Shown one piece after another: positions 57,401 to 64,000 of a stretch of DNA of 64,000 nucleotides. Location of the stretch: positions 14,541,075 through 14,605,074 of the forward strand of contig OZ038533.1 in NCBI GenBank assembly GCA_964036665.1, in the 5' to 3' direction. Numbering within the stretch: the stretch's first letter is position 1; every line of letters starts with the position of its first letter. The notes beneath the pieces were generated by a model. The model was given only the letters and a program-made list of their open reading frames with translations, had not been told where the DNA came from and searched no databases. Origin of the DNA: Gordius sp. MW1 (taxonomy: Eukaryota > Nematomorpha > Gordioida > Gordea > Gordiidae). Both the position numbers and the translations under genes were made by a program.

Positions 57401-60146
57401 TCGTTTTTTTTAATTACATTTTTTACTGGAGAATCATCGCCTTATAAATTGCAACTAGTGTTACCAAAACCCAGCCGTTTTTACGACACTAATTGCGACA
57501 ATAGCGTTTTTCCTGAGTACCAAAATTGATATTACAACGGGCAGTGGTTTAAAAATTCGGCTACAATTATCTCATCCATAGTGTGTCGTGTCTAATTTTG
57601 TTACACATCAAGATGATCATTATTTAATTTTTAACAAAAATATTTAATAAAAAAAAAGTATACATTACAAAAATTTATATGATTAAGGTAATGCCAAATT
57701 GAATCTAAATAAGAATTTATTTAAAACCGTTTAAATTTGTATTGTAAAACGGCTGGGTTTTATTTTGTCGCCTTTTGGTGTCGTGATTTTCTCAGTTTTT
57801 GTTTGGTCGACCAAAACCGAAGGTCAACCAAACAAAACCTATCTGTTTTTACAACTAGTATAAATACAATGTGACAAAAAAATAATTGGAAATAAAAGTC
57901 CCCCAGATCATTTTTAAATACCCAAAACGTTCGCGCTAAAATATAAAAAAAGTAAATTAATATATATAAATTTTTGAATTTGACTAATTTAGCCCTTTGC
58001 AAGTTGAGAAAGACGACTGACGTGACGGATGAAATAGATCAGATGAAGGCTGAAGCGGAGGAGCAAAAACGCTTGCCCCCCGTAACCTGGGGAGACATGT
58101 TCAAGAAAGCGGTGTACAGAAAGCCGTTGATTATTGCCAGCGAAACTCACATTTCACAACAGTTGTCGGGCATTAATGCAGTATGTAGTGTATCCCATTT
58201 TTTTAAACAAATCTCGTATTATTTTCGAGATTAGGCAAAACACTTGACTAGCATTATTTACTTTTTGTCGTACATTATAACATTGATAGGAAAATAAAAT
58301 TTGAGTAATCCCGAGTAGAGACCTAAACGGCCCGGCCAAGCTTGGTTAGGCATGGACCGGTTTTTTGTTCAATGTAATATTACTGCACTTGAGATAACCC
58401 AGCTTGCCCGCCGGGTTCAAATTATGGCCCGAAAATAAATTGTGTTTCTATTTTGTAGTTTACTTTGCACAAATAGTGCTTTTTTAAATTTTTCATAATG
58501 TTTACAAACCACAAAGAGCTTTTGAATAACTCACTCATAGGAGACTCCTATAATTTGTAATATGAATTTGAAAGATCACAATGGAAATCGTTAAATCCAA
58601 CACGATTTCCAAATACGGATCAATGCCATCCCTGTAGTTTTAGCGCGTTTTTATAGTTTTTTAGTCGCGAATGTAATTTTTTTTTATTAATATACCATAT
58701 ATATACTAATTTTGAAATCAACTTTCACAGGCCATGTTCTTTTCGACCAGTATCTTCATAGCCGCGGGCCTGGCTCCAGCTTCTGCCATATACGCCACGT
58801 GTGGAATGGGCGCCATTAACGTGCTCATGACCGTTTTATCGATGTTTATCATCGAGAAGGCCGGTCGAAGAACGCTGTATTTGTTGGGTTTGGCTGGGAT
58901 GTGGGTTTGTAGTATCCTTTTGACCATAACTTTGGTTTTGGGTTCGAACCCTAGACACGATTGGGCCAAGTATCTATCCATCATATTGGTCATTGTCTTT
59001 GTTTGTTTCTTCGCCATTGGGCCGGGTATAATTCTAATTACTTCGCAAAATTTAGCATTTATTTATATGTGATGGGCGTAGCCAGCAATGGAATTAGGGG
59101 GGGGGCAATAATGATTTAAGGAGGGGCAAAATGTTTTTTGAAATTTTAGCCATAATTTTAATAAGATTCAACAAATTTTTGGATTTAGAGCGGGCAGCCG
59201 CTCTTCCCTGCCCCCCCCCACTGTCTACGCCCATGTATGACTTTAGCATGGTTAGTGTTGCTTGTTTTATAGCTGGCTTCTTGCTCTTTATTTTAATAGA
59301 ATTGCAGTTTTAGGCGTTGAATTAGTTGTGAAGATGAAATCACCCAAAAAATAAGATTAAGATATATTATAAAAATAATTAATTTTCAATATGAATTATG
59401 TGCATTTACTAACCTCGTTCCTTCCTAGGTGTCATCGCGTGGTTCATTTCCGCCGAGCTCTTCACACAAGCTCCCAGACCTAAGGCTATGAGTATTTCTG
59501 TCATTTTCAATTGGTTCGGAAATTTCTTGGTCGGACTGCTGTTTCCCATTGCTTTCGTAAAATCATCTTATTATATCAAAAATTATTTAACTTCTCGTCA
59601 ATGGAGACACACAAATAAGATTATAATAATTCGTAGGTTTGGGTGGGATTTATTTTTAAATAGTTACAGAATTAACTACCTAACTTGCTGTATCATTTTG
59701 TTATTTAAGTTCAGTGATTGTATTTTTTTTGATACATCTTTAGAATTGACACTCAAAGTTTTCCTCTAAACTTTTAAACAGCTGGAAGATGTTACTTATC
59801 GTCGCTATAAATTAAATACGCCATTCGGAAATTAATATACAAATTTAATCTTAAATAATGATTTTATCAATTTTTATACTATATAAATTTTTGTGAAATC
59901 GCCACCCCCGTGCCCCCACCAATTTGTTAATTAAAATTTTTTGATATTTTACAACGTAATACTTTTACTTTAATATATTTTTCTCTTTAGGATTATTTGG
60001 GAAATTATGTTTTCTTGATTTTCACCGTGTTGTTGCTGATTTTCTGGTTGTACACCTACAAATTTTTGCCGGAAACGAAGGGAAAGACGTCCGAAGAATT
60101 GGCGCGCCTCTTCATGACGGACGAAGAAAAATTTACCCACGTCTAA
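33384..60146 (+). CDS. SLC2A (GLUT-type) facilitative sugar transporter, nine constant exons
   Basis: Constant exons 54438-54533, 55110-55270, 55920-56044, 56415-56585, 57228-57335, 57993-58180, 58731-59025, 59429-59556 and 59991-60146 join in phase to 475 residues. With one of four upstream first exons the protein is 481-506 aa (human GLUT1: 492). It should be a 12-helix plasma-membrane uniporter of hexoses. Visible motifs, numbering from the first constant residue: [13 protein letters not shown] (20-32), [49 protein letters not shown] (274-283), [24 protein letters not shown] and LPETKG (450-455). The QLS triplet of glucose-selective GLUTs is HIS here. Introns are GT-AG. Orthology to a particular GLUT is not resolved. 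Confidence 0.95.
33917..35852 (-). pseudogene. hAT transposase (ZBED5/Buster-like), two frameshifts
   Basis: Three frames run in order. 35852-35373 carries a BED zinc finger (CVICGVVL ... RHLNLNH, residues about 83-108). 35349-34549 carries the catalytic region with [10 protein letters not shown] and [10 protein letters not shown], holding the first two acidic residues. 34543-33917 carries the C-terminal dimerisation region with [10 protein letters not shown] and KKRNRL. The breaks are near 35,390, in a short A-run, and near 34,550; otherwise the roughly 640-codon reading is undamaged. This means recent inactivation or an assembly error. Confidence 0.92.
36108..36185 (+). repeat. tRNA-Thr-like segment inside the hAT element
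   Basis: AGTGGTTATAGCGACGTC, then TTGTAAATG and GAGTTCGAATCCC, resembles the A box, anticodon arm (TGT) and B box of a tRNA-Thr gene, but stems are broken and the anticodon-to-T-arm spacing is long. Probably the head of a SINE or a decayed tRNA gene carried by the transposon. Confidence 0.5.
36710..36866. mobile_element. Family A MITE (nested)
   Basis: CGTGGGCGTAGCCAG ... TTGGCTACGCCCATG, flanks TTAACATT and TTAACACT (7 of 8). Confidence 0.85.
37050..37470 (+). pseudogene. C-terminal fragment of the 7.4-10.3 kb LINE family
   Basis: The segment around TCGTCAGATCCTTCCCTTGA and GCGTCCTGACCATTCTTCAC matches the LINE C-terminal block at about 9,860-9,930 (RMRPD, SSLVP, then WDFTCID). Several stops and frameshifts. 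Confidence 0.75.
37504..37860. other. Stretch open on both strands, function unknown
   Basis: Plus strand 37,491-37,802 (103 codons) and minus strand 37,859-37,527 (110 codons) are both open. The minus reading is rich in F, C and K ([10 protein letters not shown] near the end). I recognise neither, and neither has clear splice sites. It could be a remnant of the retroelement next to it. Confidence 0.25.
37861..38370. other. SLC2A intron, AT-rich, partial foldback
   Basis: Half of a family A foldback (CTCCCTCCCCAAATCATTTT near 38,052). Nothing else recognised before the next first exon. Confidence 0.4.
38371..38415 (+). CDS. SLC2A candidate alternative first exon 1b
   Basis: ATG and 15 codons, [15 protein letters not shown], ending in CAG/GTAATT in phase 0. 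Acidic and charged like exon 1a. Protein with this start would be 490 aa. Confidence 0.55.
38416..41712 (+). other. SLC2A intron, no gene recognised
   Basis: Mostly AT-rich. A 118-codon minus-strand frame at 39,850-39,494 resembles nothing I know and has no neighbouring exon, so I do not call it a gene. A worn G/C-tract element near 40,790-40,900 and G-tracts near 41,220 are the only other structure. Confidence 0.45.
41713..41867. mobile_element. Family B MITE fragment
   Basis: AGTTGTAAACGGCTGGG and GGTCGACATTTGG, then GGTCTGTTTTTG; its right part is cut off where the piggyBac remnant begins. Confidence 0.65.
41868..42725 (+). pseudogene. piggyBac-type transposon remnant
   Basis: Next to a TTAA lies CACTTTGTTGGTTGGGTGGG and then a hairpin GGGGTCCTGAGGACCCC, like piggyBac termini. 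From about 42,370 broken frames read [18 protein letters not shown], then [20 protein letters not shown] and [17 protein letters not shown]. This order (acidic start, W-K block, TDE-VQ-IV) resembles the N-terminal part of PGBD transposases. Stops and shifts are frequent and no right end was found. Confidence 0.6.
42726..43947 (+). other. SLC2A intron, nothing gene-like
   Basis: Contains a short GGGTCCGATTCGG / TTTTCGGGTCGGGG remnant (43,050-43,125) of the AGAGACCTGCA family, an 18-20 nt G-run at 43,226 and a C-run at 43,785. Confidence 0.45.
43948..44126. mobile_element. Family A MITE
   Basis: CATGGGCGTGACCAAGG ... CTGGCTACCCATG with internal G and C tracts; duplication not clear. Confidence 0.75.
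44646..44820. mobile_element. Family A MITE
   Basis: CATGGGCGCAGCCAGG ... TGACCACGCCCATG, flanked on both sides by GCAGACTT (8 of 8). Confidence 0.92.
44821..45433 (+). other. SLC2A intron, nothing recognised
   Basis: AT-rich with short C-runs. Confidence 0.35.
45434..45599. mobile_element. Family A MITE
   Basis: CATCGTAGCCAGGGGGAGG ... CTGGCTACGCCCATG. Confidence 0.8.
45600..46687 (+). promoter_or_regulatory. Region upstream of first exon 1c, candidate promoter, unresolved
   Basis: Contains purine- and pyrimidine-rich tracts (GGGGAGGAGAGCGAGAG near 45,950; C-run near 46,170) directly upstream of the longest candidate first exon. No TATA box or initiator can be assigned with confidence. 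Confidence 0.25.
46688..46780 (+). CDS. SLC2A candidate alternative first exon 1c
   Basis: ATG and 31 codons: [20 protein letters not shown], then [11 protein letters not shown], ending CAG/GTATAA in phase 0. It is the most gene-like of the four: long, GC-richer than its surroundings, hydrophilic with a charged helix-like stretch. The protein would be 506 aa. Confidence 0.75.
47072..47227. mobile_element. Family A MITE
   Basis: CATGGGCGTAGCCAAGG ... CTGGCTACGCCCTTG, flanks CTTTAAGT and CTTTAAGA (7 of 8). Confidence 0.88.
47580..47725. mobile_element. Family A MITE
   Basis: CGGGTGTAGCCAAGGGG ... CTGGCTACGCCCATG; related CCAAT-rich flanks, but no exact duplication in register. Confidence 0.8.
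47726..48299 (+). other. SLC2A intron, nothing recognised
   Basis: AT-rich with no exon-like sequence. Confidence 0.35.
48300..48455. mobile_element. Family B MITE fragment
   Basis: Right part ends CCAGCCGTTTTTACAACACA, with CGACCTTAAGG and GAATCGACCGTT blocks; the left end is worn. Confidence 0.6.
48795..49752. mobile_element. Family B MITE split by a later insertion
   Basis: The left half (CTGTTGTAAAAACGGGTG ... CATAAACCGACCATAG, to about 48,865) and right half (AAGGTCTGTTTATGTTTAGT ... TTTTACAGCACTAG, from about 49,683) are the two arms of one element, separated by about 800 bp of other DNA including a family A MITE at 49,078. Confidence 0.6.
49078..49231. mobile_element. Family A MITE (nested)
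   Basis: ATGGGCGTAGCCAGTATTGG ... CCCTGGCTACATCATTGG, with the C/G-rich arm on the right. Confidence 0.7.
49753..50629 (+). other. SLC2A intron before first exon 1d
   Basis: G-rich stretch at 49,995; no gene recognised. Could hold the promoter for exon 1d. Confidence 0.3.
50630..50647 (+). CDS. SLC2A candidate alternative first exon 1d
   Basis: ATG then MSAQPG, ending GGG/GTAAAT in phase 0. Only six codons, so chance is a real possibility; included because donor and phase fit the first constant exon. Confidence 0.45.
50800..50905. mobile_element. Family B MITE fragment
   Basis: AACCGCTGGATTTTGTTTGG and GGTCTGTTTTTATTAGTCGA blocks without clear ends. Confidence 0.55.
50996..51615. mobile_element. 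hAT-like element, GGCGTACGCA ends, 620 bp
   Basis: Ends CAGGGGCGTACGCAGG and, on the other strand, CAGTGACGTACGCAAGG, flanked on both sides by CCCATAAT (8 of 8). A CCTGGCTACGCC end near 51,183 marks an internal or nested foldback. Confidence 0.85.
51762..51812. mobile_element. Solo ends of family B
   Basis: AGTGTAAAAACGGCTGGG directly joined to CCGTTTTACAACACT: a family B element reduced to its terminal repeats. Confidence 0.65.
51978..52165. mobile_element. Worn family B MITE
   Basis: TAGTGTTGCAAAAAGACATG ... GTTTTTTTACAGCACTT with eroded TCGAC blocks. Confidence 0.65.
52166..52614 (+). other. SLC2A intron, nothing recognised
   Basis: A 96-codon plus-strand frame (52,191-52,481) ends in a proline run encoded by a C-tract and looks fortuitous. 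Confidence 0.4.
52615..53329. mobile_element. hAT-like element, AGAGAACTG ends, with nested MITE
   Basis: TAGAGAACTGTAAAG ... CCGTGCAGTTCTCTA with CCCGACCCG / CAACCCGA repeats inside both ends, the same plan as 27,323-27,498. Flanks (ATATACAG, AATACAGT) do not match in register. A family A MITE sits inside at 52,834. Confidence 0.78.
52834..52988. mobile_element. Family A MITE (nested)
   Basis: CATGGGCGTAGCCAGGGGG ... TCCTGGCTACTCCCATG. Confidence 0.85.
53693..53845. mobile_element. Foldback element with 9 bp duplication, second copy
   Basis: GGTGCCCTATCAACTCGCCG ... GTTGACGGGCCACC, flanked on both sides by ACTTTTTTT (9 of 9, though T-rich). Related to the 15,658 element over its full length, except that the CCCTAACCC motif is absent here. 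Confidence 0.85.
53855..54437 (+). other. End of SLC2A intron 1
   Basis: AT-rich with a G-run near 53,860 and a C-run near 54,045; ends in the TTTTCCACAG acceptor of the first constant exon. Confidence 0.5.
54438..54533 (+). CDS. SLC2A constant exon 2
   Basis: 32 codons in phase 0: [18 protein letters not shown], then [14 protein letters not shown], covering helix 1 and the GYxxGVxNAP signature. Donor AAG/GTATAC. The upstream in-frame sequence is intron-like, so the start must come from an earlier exon or the internal ATG. Confidence 0.95.
54807..55007. mobile_element. Family B MITE in SLC2A intron 2
   Basis: TAGTGTTGTGAAAACGGC ... CCGTTTTCACAACACTA, 201 bp, flanks GTGTAAAT and CTGTAAAT (7 of 8). 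The GGTCGACC blocks are well preserved. Confidence 0.88.
55110..55270 (+). CDS. SLC2A constant exon 3
   Basis: Acceptor TTATATAG, donor GCAG/GTAAAA, 161 nt, phase 0 in and 2 out. Encodes [20 protein letters not shown] and the helix 2 region [18 protein letters not shown] to CDKFG. Confidence 0.95.
55920..56044 (+). CDS. SLC2A constant exon 4
   Basis: Completes the FGRK motif across the junction, then [20 protein letters not shown] and [15 protein letters not shown] (helices 3-4). Donor G/GTAAAT, phase 1. A family C fragment ends about 50 bp before its acceptor. Confidence 0.95.
56415..56585 (+). CDS. SLC2A constant exon 5
   Basis: Acceptor TATTTGCAG, donor G/GTATGC. Encodes [20 protein letters not shown], then [19 protein letters not shown] and helix 5-6 sequence to WPFLL. 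The PMYLAEISP and RGA motifs are standard. Confidence 0.95.
56694..56818. mobile_element. Worn family A MITE
   Basis: GGGGGTAGTTAAGGAAGGG ... ATGCTGGCTACGCCCATG in SLC2A intron 5. Confidence 0.65.
57228..57335 (+). CDS. SLC2A constant exon 6
   Basis: Acceptor TATACAG, donor G/GTATAT. Encodes [20 protein letters not shown], then [15 protein letters not shown]: end of helix 6 and the PESPR motif that begins the cytosolic loop. Confidence 0.95.
57454..57493. mobile_element. Family B terminal fragment
   Basis: TAGTGTTACCAAAACCC directly joined to CAGCCGTTTTTACGACACTA, ends only. Confidence 0.6.
57739..57860. mobile_element. Family B MITE
   Basis: TATTGTAAAACGGCTGGG ... CCTATCTGTTTTTACAACTA with GGTCGACC inside; lies 130 bp before exon 7. 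Confidence 0.75.
57993..58180 (+). CDS. SLC2A constant exon 7
   Basis: Acceptor CTAATTTAG, donor GCA/GTATGT, phase 0 out. Encodes the central cytosolic loop ([20 protein letters not shown], then [17 protein letters not shown]) and helix 7 ending [15 protein letters not shown]. In human GLUT1 the last part is [15 protein letters not shown], so QLS is replaced by HIS and extra polar residues enter the helix. Confidence 0.95.
58315..58400. repeat. Fragment of the AGAGACCTGCA element family
   Basis: GTAGAGACCTAAACGGCC, then GGCCAAGC; only the left end is present. Confidence 0.45.
58731..59025 (+). CDS. SLC2A constant exon 8
   Basis: The largest constant exon, 295 nt, acceptor TTTCACAG, donor G/GTATAA. 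Encodes [16 protein letters not shown], helix 8, the [16 protein letters not shown] loop-and-helix signature, helix 9 and [19 protein letters not shown] (helix 10). Confidence 0.95.
59071..59235. mobile_element. Family A MITE at the start of SLC2A intron 8
   Basis: GATGGGCGTAGCCAGC ... CTGTCTACGCCCATG, starting 45 bp after the exon 8 donor. Confidence 0.82.
59429..59556 (+). CDS. SLC2A constant exon 9
   Basis: Acceptor CTTCCTAG, donor TTC/GTAAAA. Encodes [20 protein letters not shown] and helix 11 ([17 protein letters not shown]). The tryptophan equivalent to GLUT1 W388 is present. Confidence 0.95.
59991..60146 (+). CDS. SLC2A last coding exon
   Basis: Acceptor TTCTCTTTAG, 51 codons and TAA. 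Encodes helix 12 ([18 protein letters not shown]), [18 protein letters not shown] and the C-terminus [10 protein letters not shown], shorter than that of human GLUT1. Confidence 0.95.
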   Translation, partial: DYLGNYVFLIFTVLLLIFWLYTYKFLPETKGKTSEELARLFMTDEEKFTHV

Positions 60147-61339
60147 ATTTTTAGCCGTAAAACGGGGAAAAAGTGGGGGAAAAAACATTTTACCCTGTGT
60201 CAACGACAACAATGTTGATTTCTTTGTACAATCCATTATAAATACTACCTATACATCAGACTCTTTTTTTTTCAAGTTAAATGTATAAGTTCTTTCCCCC
60301 CCCCCACCCGATATTATTACCATTATTATGTATCATACCTTTCTTTATATATACAACTTTTAATTGCCAACCCCTCAGTTTTTTGCGTGTGTTTTATCAT
60401 TGATAATATTTATAGTGAAAAGTGGCAATTATACACCTACAACCCCCCCCCCCCCCATACATTTTTAATTTTGCATTCGCTCACATCATATTTGAAATTG
60501 CCAGACCTACCGTACGTACGTTTTCGTCGTTGTACAAATGATTTCAATTTTATTCGCACTCGAGTGCAGCAGTCTGCGCTGCGATGATTAAATATAATGT
60601 TTTACGGAGCAGGCACCTCATCAATACTACCTGTGTATGCCAATTTCAAATTTTTTGTAACCAACGACTATCATCAGCCATGTTATATACACACATACAT
60701 TTACCGCCTAGAATTATAAAATACATACGAATAGGAATAGCCCTTTATCATACACAAACTTGTTATACGGAGTTACAAATAAATTTTAAAACCACGTAGT
60801 GCCATTTTGATTTTGTATTTTTTGTTAAATAAGCGATCAGCTCATCTTGCGACCTGCTTTGAAATTTTTGTTTTTAGTTAACAGAATTATTCCAAAATAG
60901 TCTGTTTATTAACACTTATGAATAAAATTAACATTGTAAATAATGATGGTATAAAAGACCTTTAATTAACGTGAATTTTATAAGGTAAAAATGACAATGG
61001 AAAATATGTGTTTTAAACAATAAAAATTAAAATAATTAATGATATAAAAACGATATTTATTTGTTTATATTACTATAGATAGGAAAGATAATTTCATAAA
61101 ACGTTTATCATACAATATCCATTTTTCATATAAGCTCATTTGGCACAATGTTAATGGGGGACTTACAACAATCATTTATAAGAAGGTACGAAAAATGCGC
61201 TCTTAAAAACTTAAGCGCTTTATTGTCCATAACTTTTGAATTGTTTTATTAGCACAATTGAACCGTAAGATTGCTAAAAATCCTTTTCTTAACTTTAATT
61301 GAAGGCAGATTTTTTTTAAACTTTTAATCTTTCATGTAT
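60147..61339 (+). other. SLC2A 3' UTR and AT-rich spacer
   Basis: C-runs at 60,296 and 60,443; no coding frame or RNA gene recognised. Confidence 0.45.
60778..60783 (+). terminator. Candidate SLC2A polyadenylation signal AATAAA
   Basis: AATAAA 632 bp after the SLC2A stop; others occur near 60,920. Position only. Confidence 0.35.
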
Positions 61340-62090
61340 TTGGTCCCAAAGTCGTGTGGTTTGTTTTTGTTCGTTCGCTTGATCGAGTGAGGGCCATGGC
61401 CGGATCTATCCTATTAAATGTAACTTTGTCAACTTTCCACGTAACACAAGATCGTCCTCTTACTCTCTTCCCCCCGCACCTTCATGTCCAATACAATTCA
61501 ATTTACATAATGCCCATCCATTTTCGTCTATCCTGTCTCCCATAGGGTGGATACCCATTTTTGCCCAGAGCAGTCATTCTCATATGGTTTAGCTTAGTTA
61601 ACCCTAAACTCCATCGTATCATTCTCATCACTTTGGCTCACAAAAACTTTTCTTCCGACGTTTAATGCCCATGTTTCACTCCTTGTAATAAACCCGATTT
61701 TGTGATTGTAAGCTTTGCTCTTCAGCCATATCGGCATCTTCTTGTCGCACATTACACCGGATTTACTTCGCTATCTAAGCCATCCTTTTTAGATCCGTGC
61801 ATTGACTACATATGCGCAACCTCCCTCCTGATGTAGCAACGAACCGAGGTATGTACACCTTTCTACATTCGGATATTTCAACTGGTGATCCAGCGATGAA
61901 GTCCCTGTAGCGTTCATCTCCGTGTATATCGTTTTCCATTATTCACTTTTATACTATATCCACCTAATCGTTTTGATCATTCCAAGATTTTATCCTTTGT
62001 CTCATCGCAAAGTAGGTACTAGATAACCCTTGTAGAGCATATAAGAAGTCGCTTTTCGATGTCGCTCGTTAACATATTCCTAATAATATT
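61340..62090 (-). pseudogene. RTE-like LINE C-terminal fragment
   Basis: On the minus strand, from about 61,960 down to 61,600, a frame reads SPVEISECRKVYIPRFVATS and then, after a shift, GVMCDKKMPIWLKSKAYN and ETWAL. The block CDKKMP-LK-K-Y...WAL is characteristic of the region after the reverse transcriptase in RTE-type LINEs. Stops and frameshifts throughout; a related 3' piece is at 20.5 kb. Confidence 0.7.
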
Positions 62091-62937
62091 AATAATTATA
62101 TTGAATTAAAAATGGCTTAGGCCAATCCATACTTTAAATTTATCCCGTTAAAACTTTTATTGATTGTTAGCAATCTATAGGCTAACCGTCCTGTCCTGCC
62201 CTATCTCGTTCGCCTTTTTGAATAATGTTATATAAAAAACAGGCATTTTTTGTTTCCTGGGTTAAAAAACCGTTTCATTTAATTACAAATCAATTTGGTG
62301 TATTTATTGACTTTATTTTTGCTTGAGTTAATCGGTAATGTCAGACTAGTGATTTCTAATTAAATTTATAATAAAATAATATTTGAAAATAAATTACAAT
62401 ATATTTATTTTACAAAATAAAGATGTTAGCATTTAATTCCTCCTCCTCTGCTATGATATTTGGCGAAGTTCAAGTGCGGAATAAGATTATATAAGCCTAG
62501 AAAAGTAGTTTTTCCCCATTATTTTAGCTAAACTATTTGCTAAAGATTATCTATTCCGGAAACTAATTCTGTACTACAAACCTAAGTTTCTATAACACCC
62601 TATTTGTTGGAACTTTTTGTCGTTGGGTAGGTTAGAGAAAGCTTAGATAATCTTATGTTCGATCTGACTAAAAAGTGGGGGAGGGGTGCCTGTTATTGTA
62701 ACCTAAATTGAAGGAAAAATTCATTTATAAACTTTAAATATTACATTTTGACTTTCTATGCATGCAATAATATTTACAGGGGTAGTTTTGCTATCGTTCA
62801 TTCATCTTACACCCTTTTCAAGTATAATTTCTATCTATATGTCATAAAATAGTATAATATTTCAATAATGATATTCTCTCCATTTTTAACATTTTTTAGT
62901 TGCCAAAATAATTTTAACTTAACAAAGGAAATACTGA
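62091..62937. other. Intergenic DNA, nothing recognised
   Basis: AT-rich; a short GTCCTGTCC remnant of family C at 62,188. Confidence 0.4.
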
Positions 62938-63105
62938 CATGGGCGTAGCCAAGATTGTACTACAGGAAGGGGGGCAATAATGATTTTGGAAGGAGCAAAA
63001 TAAGATTTTTGGATATTTTAGCCATTATTATAATAAAATTTCAAACATTTTTTGGATTTATAGGGGGCGGTCGCCCCTCCTTGCCTCCTTCTAGCTACGC
63101 CCATG
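62938..63105. mobile_element. Family A MITE
   Basis: CATGGGCGTAGCCAAG ... CTAGCTACGCCCATG, flanks AATACTGA and AATACTGC (7 of 8). Confidence 0.88.
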
Positions 63106-63451
63106 AATACTGCTATTTTAGGTATATTCAATGATTTACATATGATCTCATATTAGTCAAAATTTTGTGATATAAATGCAGTGCATCCTCTCAAAAATAT
63201 GTCTAGCTAGGTTTATTTATTTACTCAAAAGTTTAAACACTGACATTTAATTAATATCCGGCATGGGCAGCCCGAGGCCCGACCAGGCCGCACAAAAATT
63301 AATAGATTAGTTAAGCCTCGGGTAGGACCTTTTCGTCTTTGCCCCAAGGCTCATTAAAACATTCAAAACCATTAAATCACTTTGGTACTAAAATGTTTCA
63401 AAACACGTGTATTTCACTTTCTTTTTTATTATGCAACATATTACGTTTTAG

Positions 63452-64000
63452 ATGCCAGAGTTGCGAAAAGGCCATCTGAAATGTCCAAACTTTTAATGGA
63501 TCCCAAAACTCGAGATCCTAGCTATTTATCTTTCATTTCGAGAAATCCCGCCCTGAGAAAGTTATGGCTAAAGGCGCCCAAAACAAAACTATTTTACGAC
63601 AAACGTCACCCGAGGCAAAAACAAGTTAATGTCACTTACCTTTTGGTGGATAAAAGTATGAATCGAAGCGATTTTTTGAATCACTTTAATCATTGGAGAA
63701 GGACTCAAAGTCTTAAAATTAGCAAGGCCTCGTTAGTTTTAGGAAGAAAAAGGGTTAATTTAAAAAAAAGAGCCGTTGCAAAAAAACAAGTTGTCGGCTT
63801 AAAATTGAATCTTTCTTATGTGACCTTAACACCCCCGCAGGTTAATTTATATAAAAGTGTCCCATTTTATACCACCACCCTTGCTTCTCAATGGTCCTAC
63901 GATGGTTATAAAGAAAAGGGTGGATCAAGAGTTAAAACTTTGAATACCATGATGCAATCTTTCCCAAACAACAAAGACAATTTTTACATTGATTATCAGG
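63452..64000 (+). CDS. Partial gene, unrecognised protein, runs off the window
   Basis: After a good acceptor (TTACGTTTTAG) a single frame stays open for about 180 codons to the window edge. The first in-frame ATG is at 63,481 (MSKLLMDPKTRDPSYLSF); either this is the start or the exon continues an upstream one. The product is strongly basic: ALRKLWLKAPKTKLFYDKRH, then FLNHFNHWRRTQSLKISK and GRKRVNLKKRAVAKKQ, later QWSYDGYKEKGGSRVKTL. I see no signal peptide, membrane segment or known motif. GC content and codon use resemble the SLC2A and AMN1 exons rather than the spacers, and no transposon domain is visible. Confidence 0.75.

Noticed and set aside
58718-59017. 99-codon minus-strand frame over SLC2A exon 8
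   Set aside because: Antisense shadow of the largest transporter exon, open only because that exon is coding on the plus strand.

Overview
This is AT-rich, intron-rich metazoan nuclear DNA, most likely from an invertebrate. Genes are split by GT-AG introns, a nuclear-type tRNA-Lys is present, TTAGGG-type telomeric hexamers recur inside repeats, and transposon debris is dense. I cannot name the species.

Layout. 1-6.8 kb is a tandem satellite of about 1.18 kb units, each built from about 120 bp sub-repeats, interrupted by a 2 x 460 bp tandem repeat carrying Pol III B-box-like sites. 7.4-10.3 kb is a decayed non-LTR retrotransposon with reverse transcriptase motifs. 10.3-21.4 kb has no protein gene that I can support. 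It holds a tRNA-Lys gene (minus strand, 13.0 kb) and many inverted-repeat elements. 21.5-32.4 kb is an AMN1 orthologue (plus strand). I reconstructed six phase-consistent coding exons giving 255 residues, colinear with vertebrate AMN1 from its conserved N-terminal segment to the C-terminal VTxTxY. 33.4-60.1 kb is an SLC2A (GLUT) facilitative sugar transporter (plus strand). Nine constant exons encode 475 residues, and four separate upstream ATG exons all end in phase 0 at GT donors, so they look like alternative first exons over about 21 kb. 63.45 kb to the window edge is a long open coding exon of a third gene that I do not recognise.

The introns and spacers are loaded with DNA transposons, several dated by exact target-site duplications: a 2.67 kb hAT element with its transposase in SLC2A intron 1 (8 bp duplication), several short hAT-like inverted-repeat families (8 bp duplications), a foldback family with 9 bp duplications, a TTAA-flanked piggyBac-like element, a piggyBac transposase remnant, and a pogo-like element at TA that contains a Helitron-like element and another foldback. 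RTE-like LINE fragments also occur.

The three plus-strand genes do not form an obvious pathway: AMN1 is a leucine-rich-repeat adaptor-like protein, SLC2A a plasma-membrane sugar transporter, and the third is unknown. Exon structures are inferred from family alignment, reading phase and splice sites, without transcript data.
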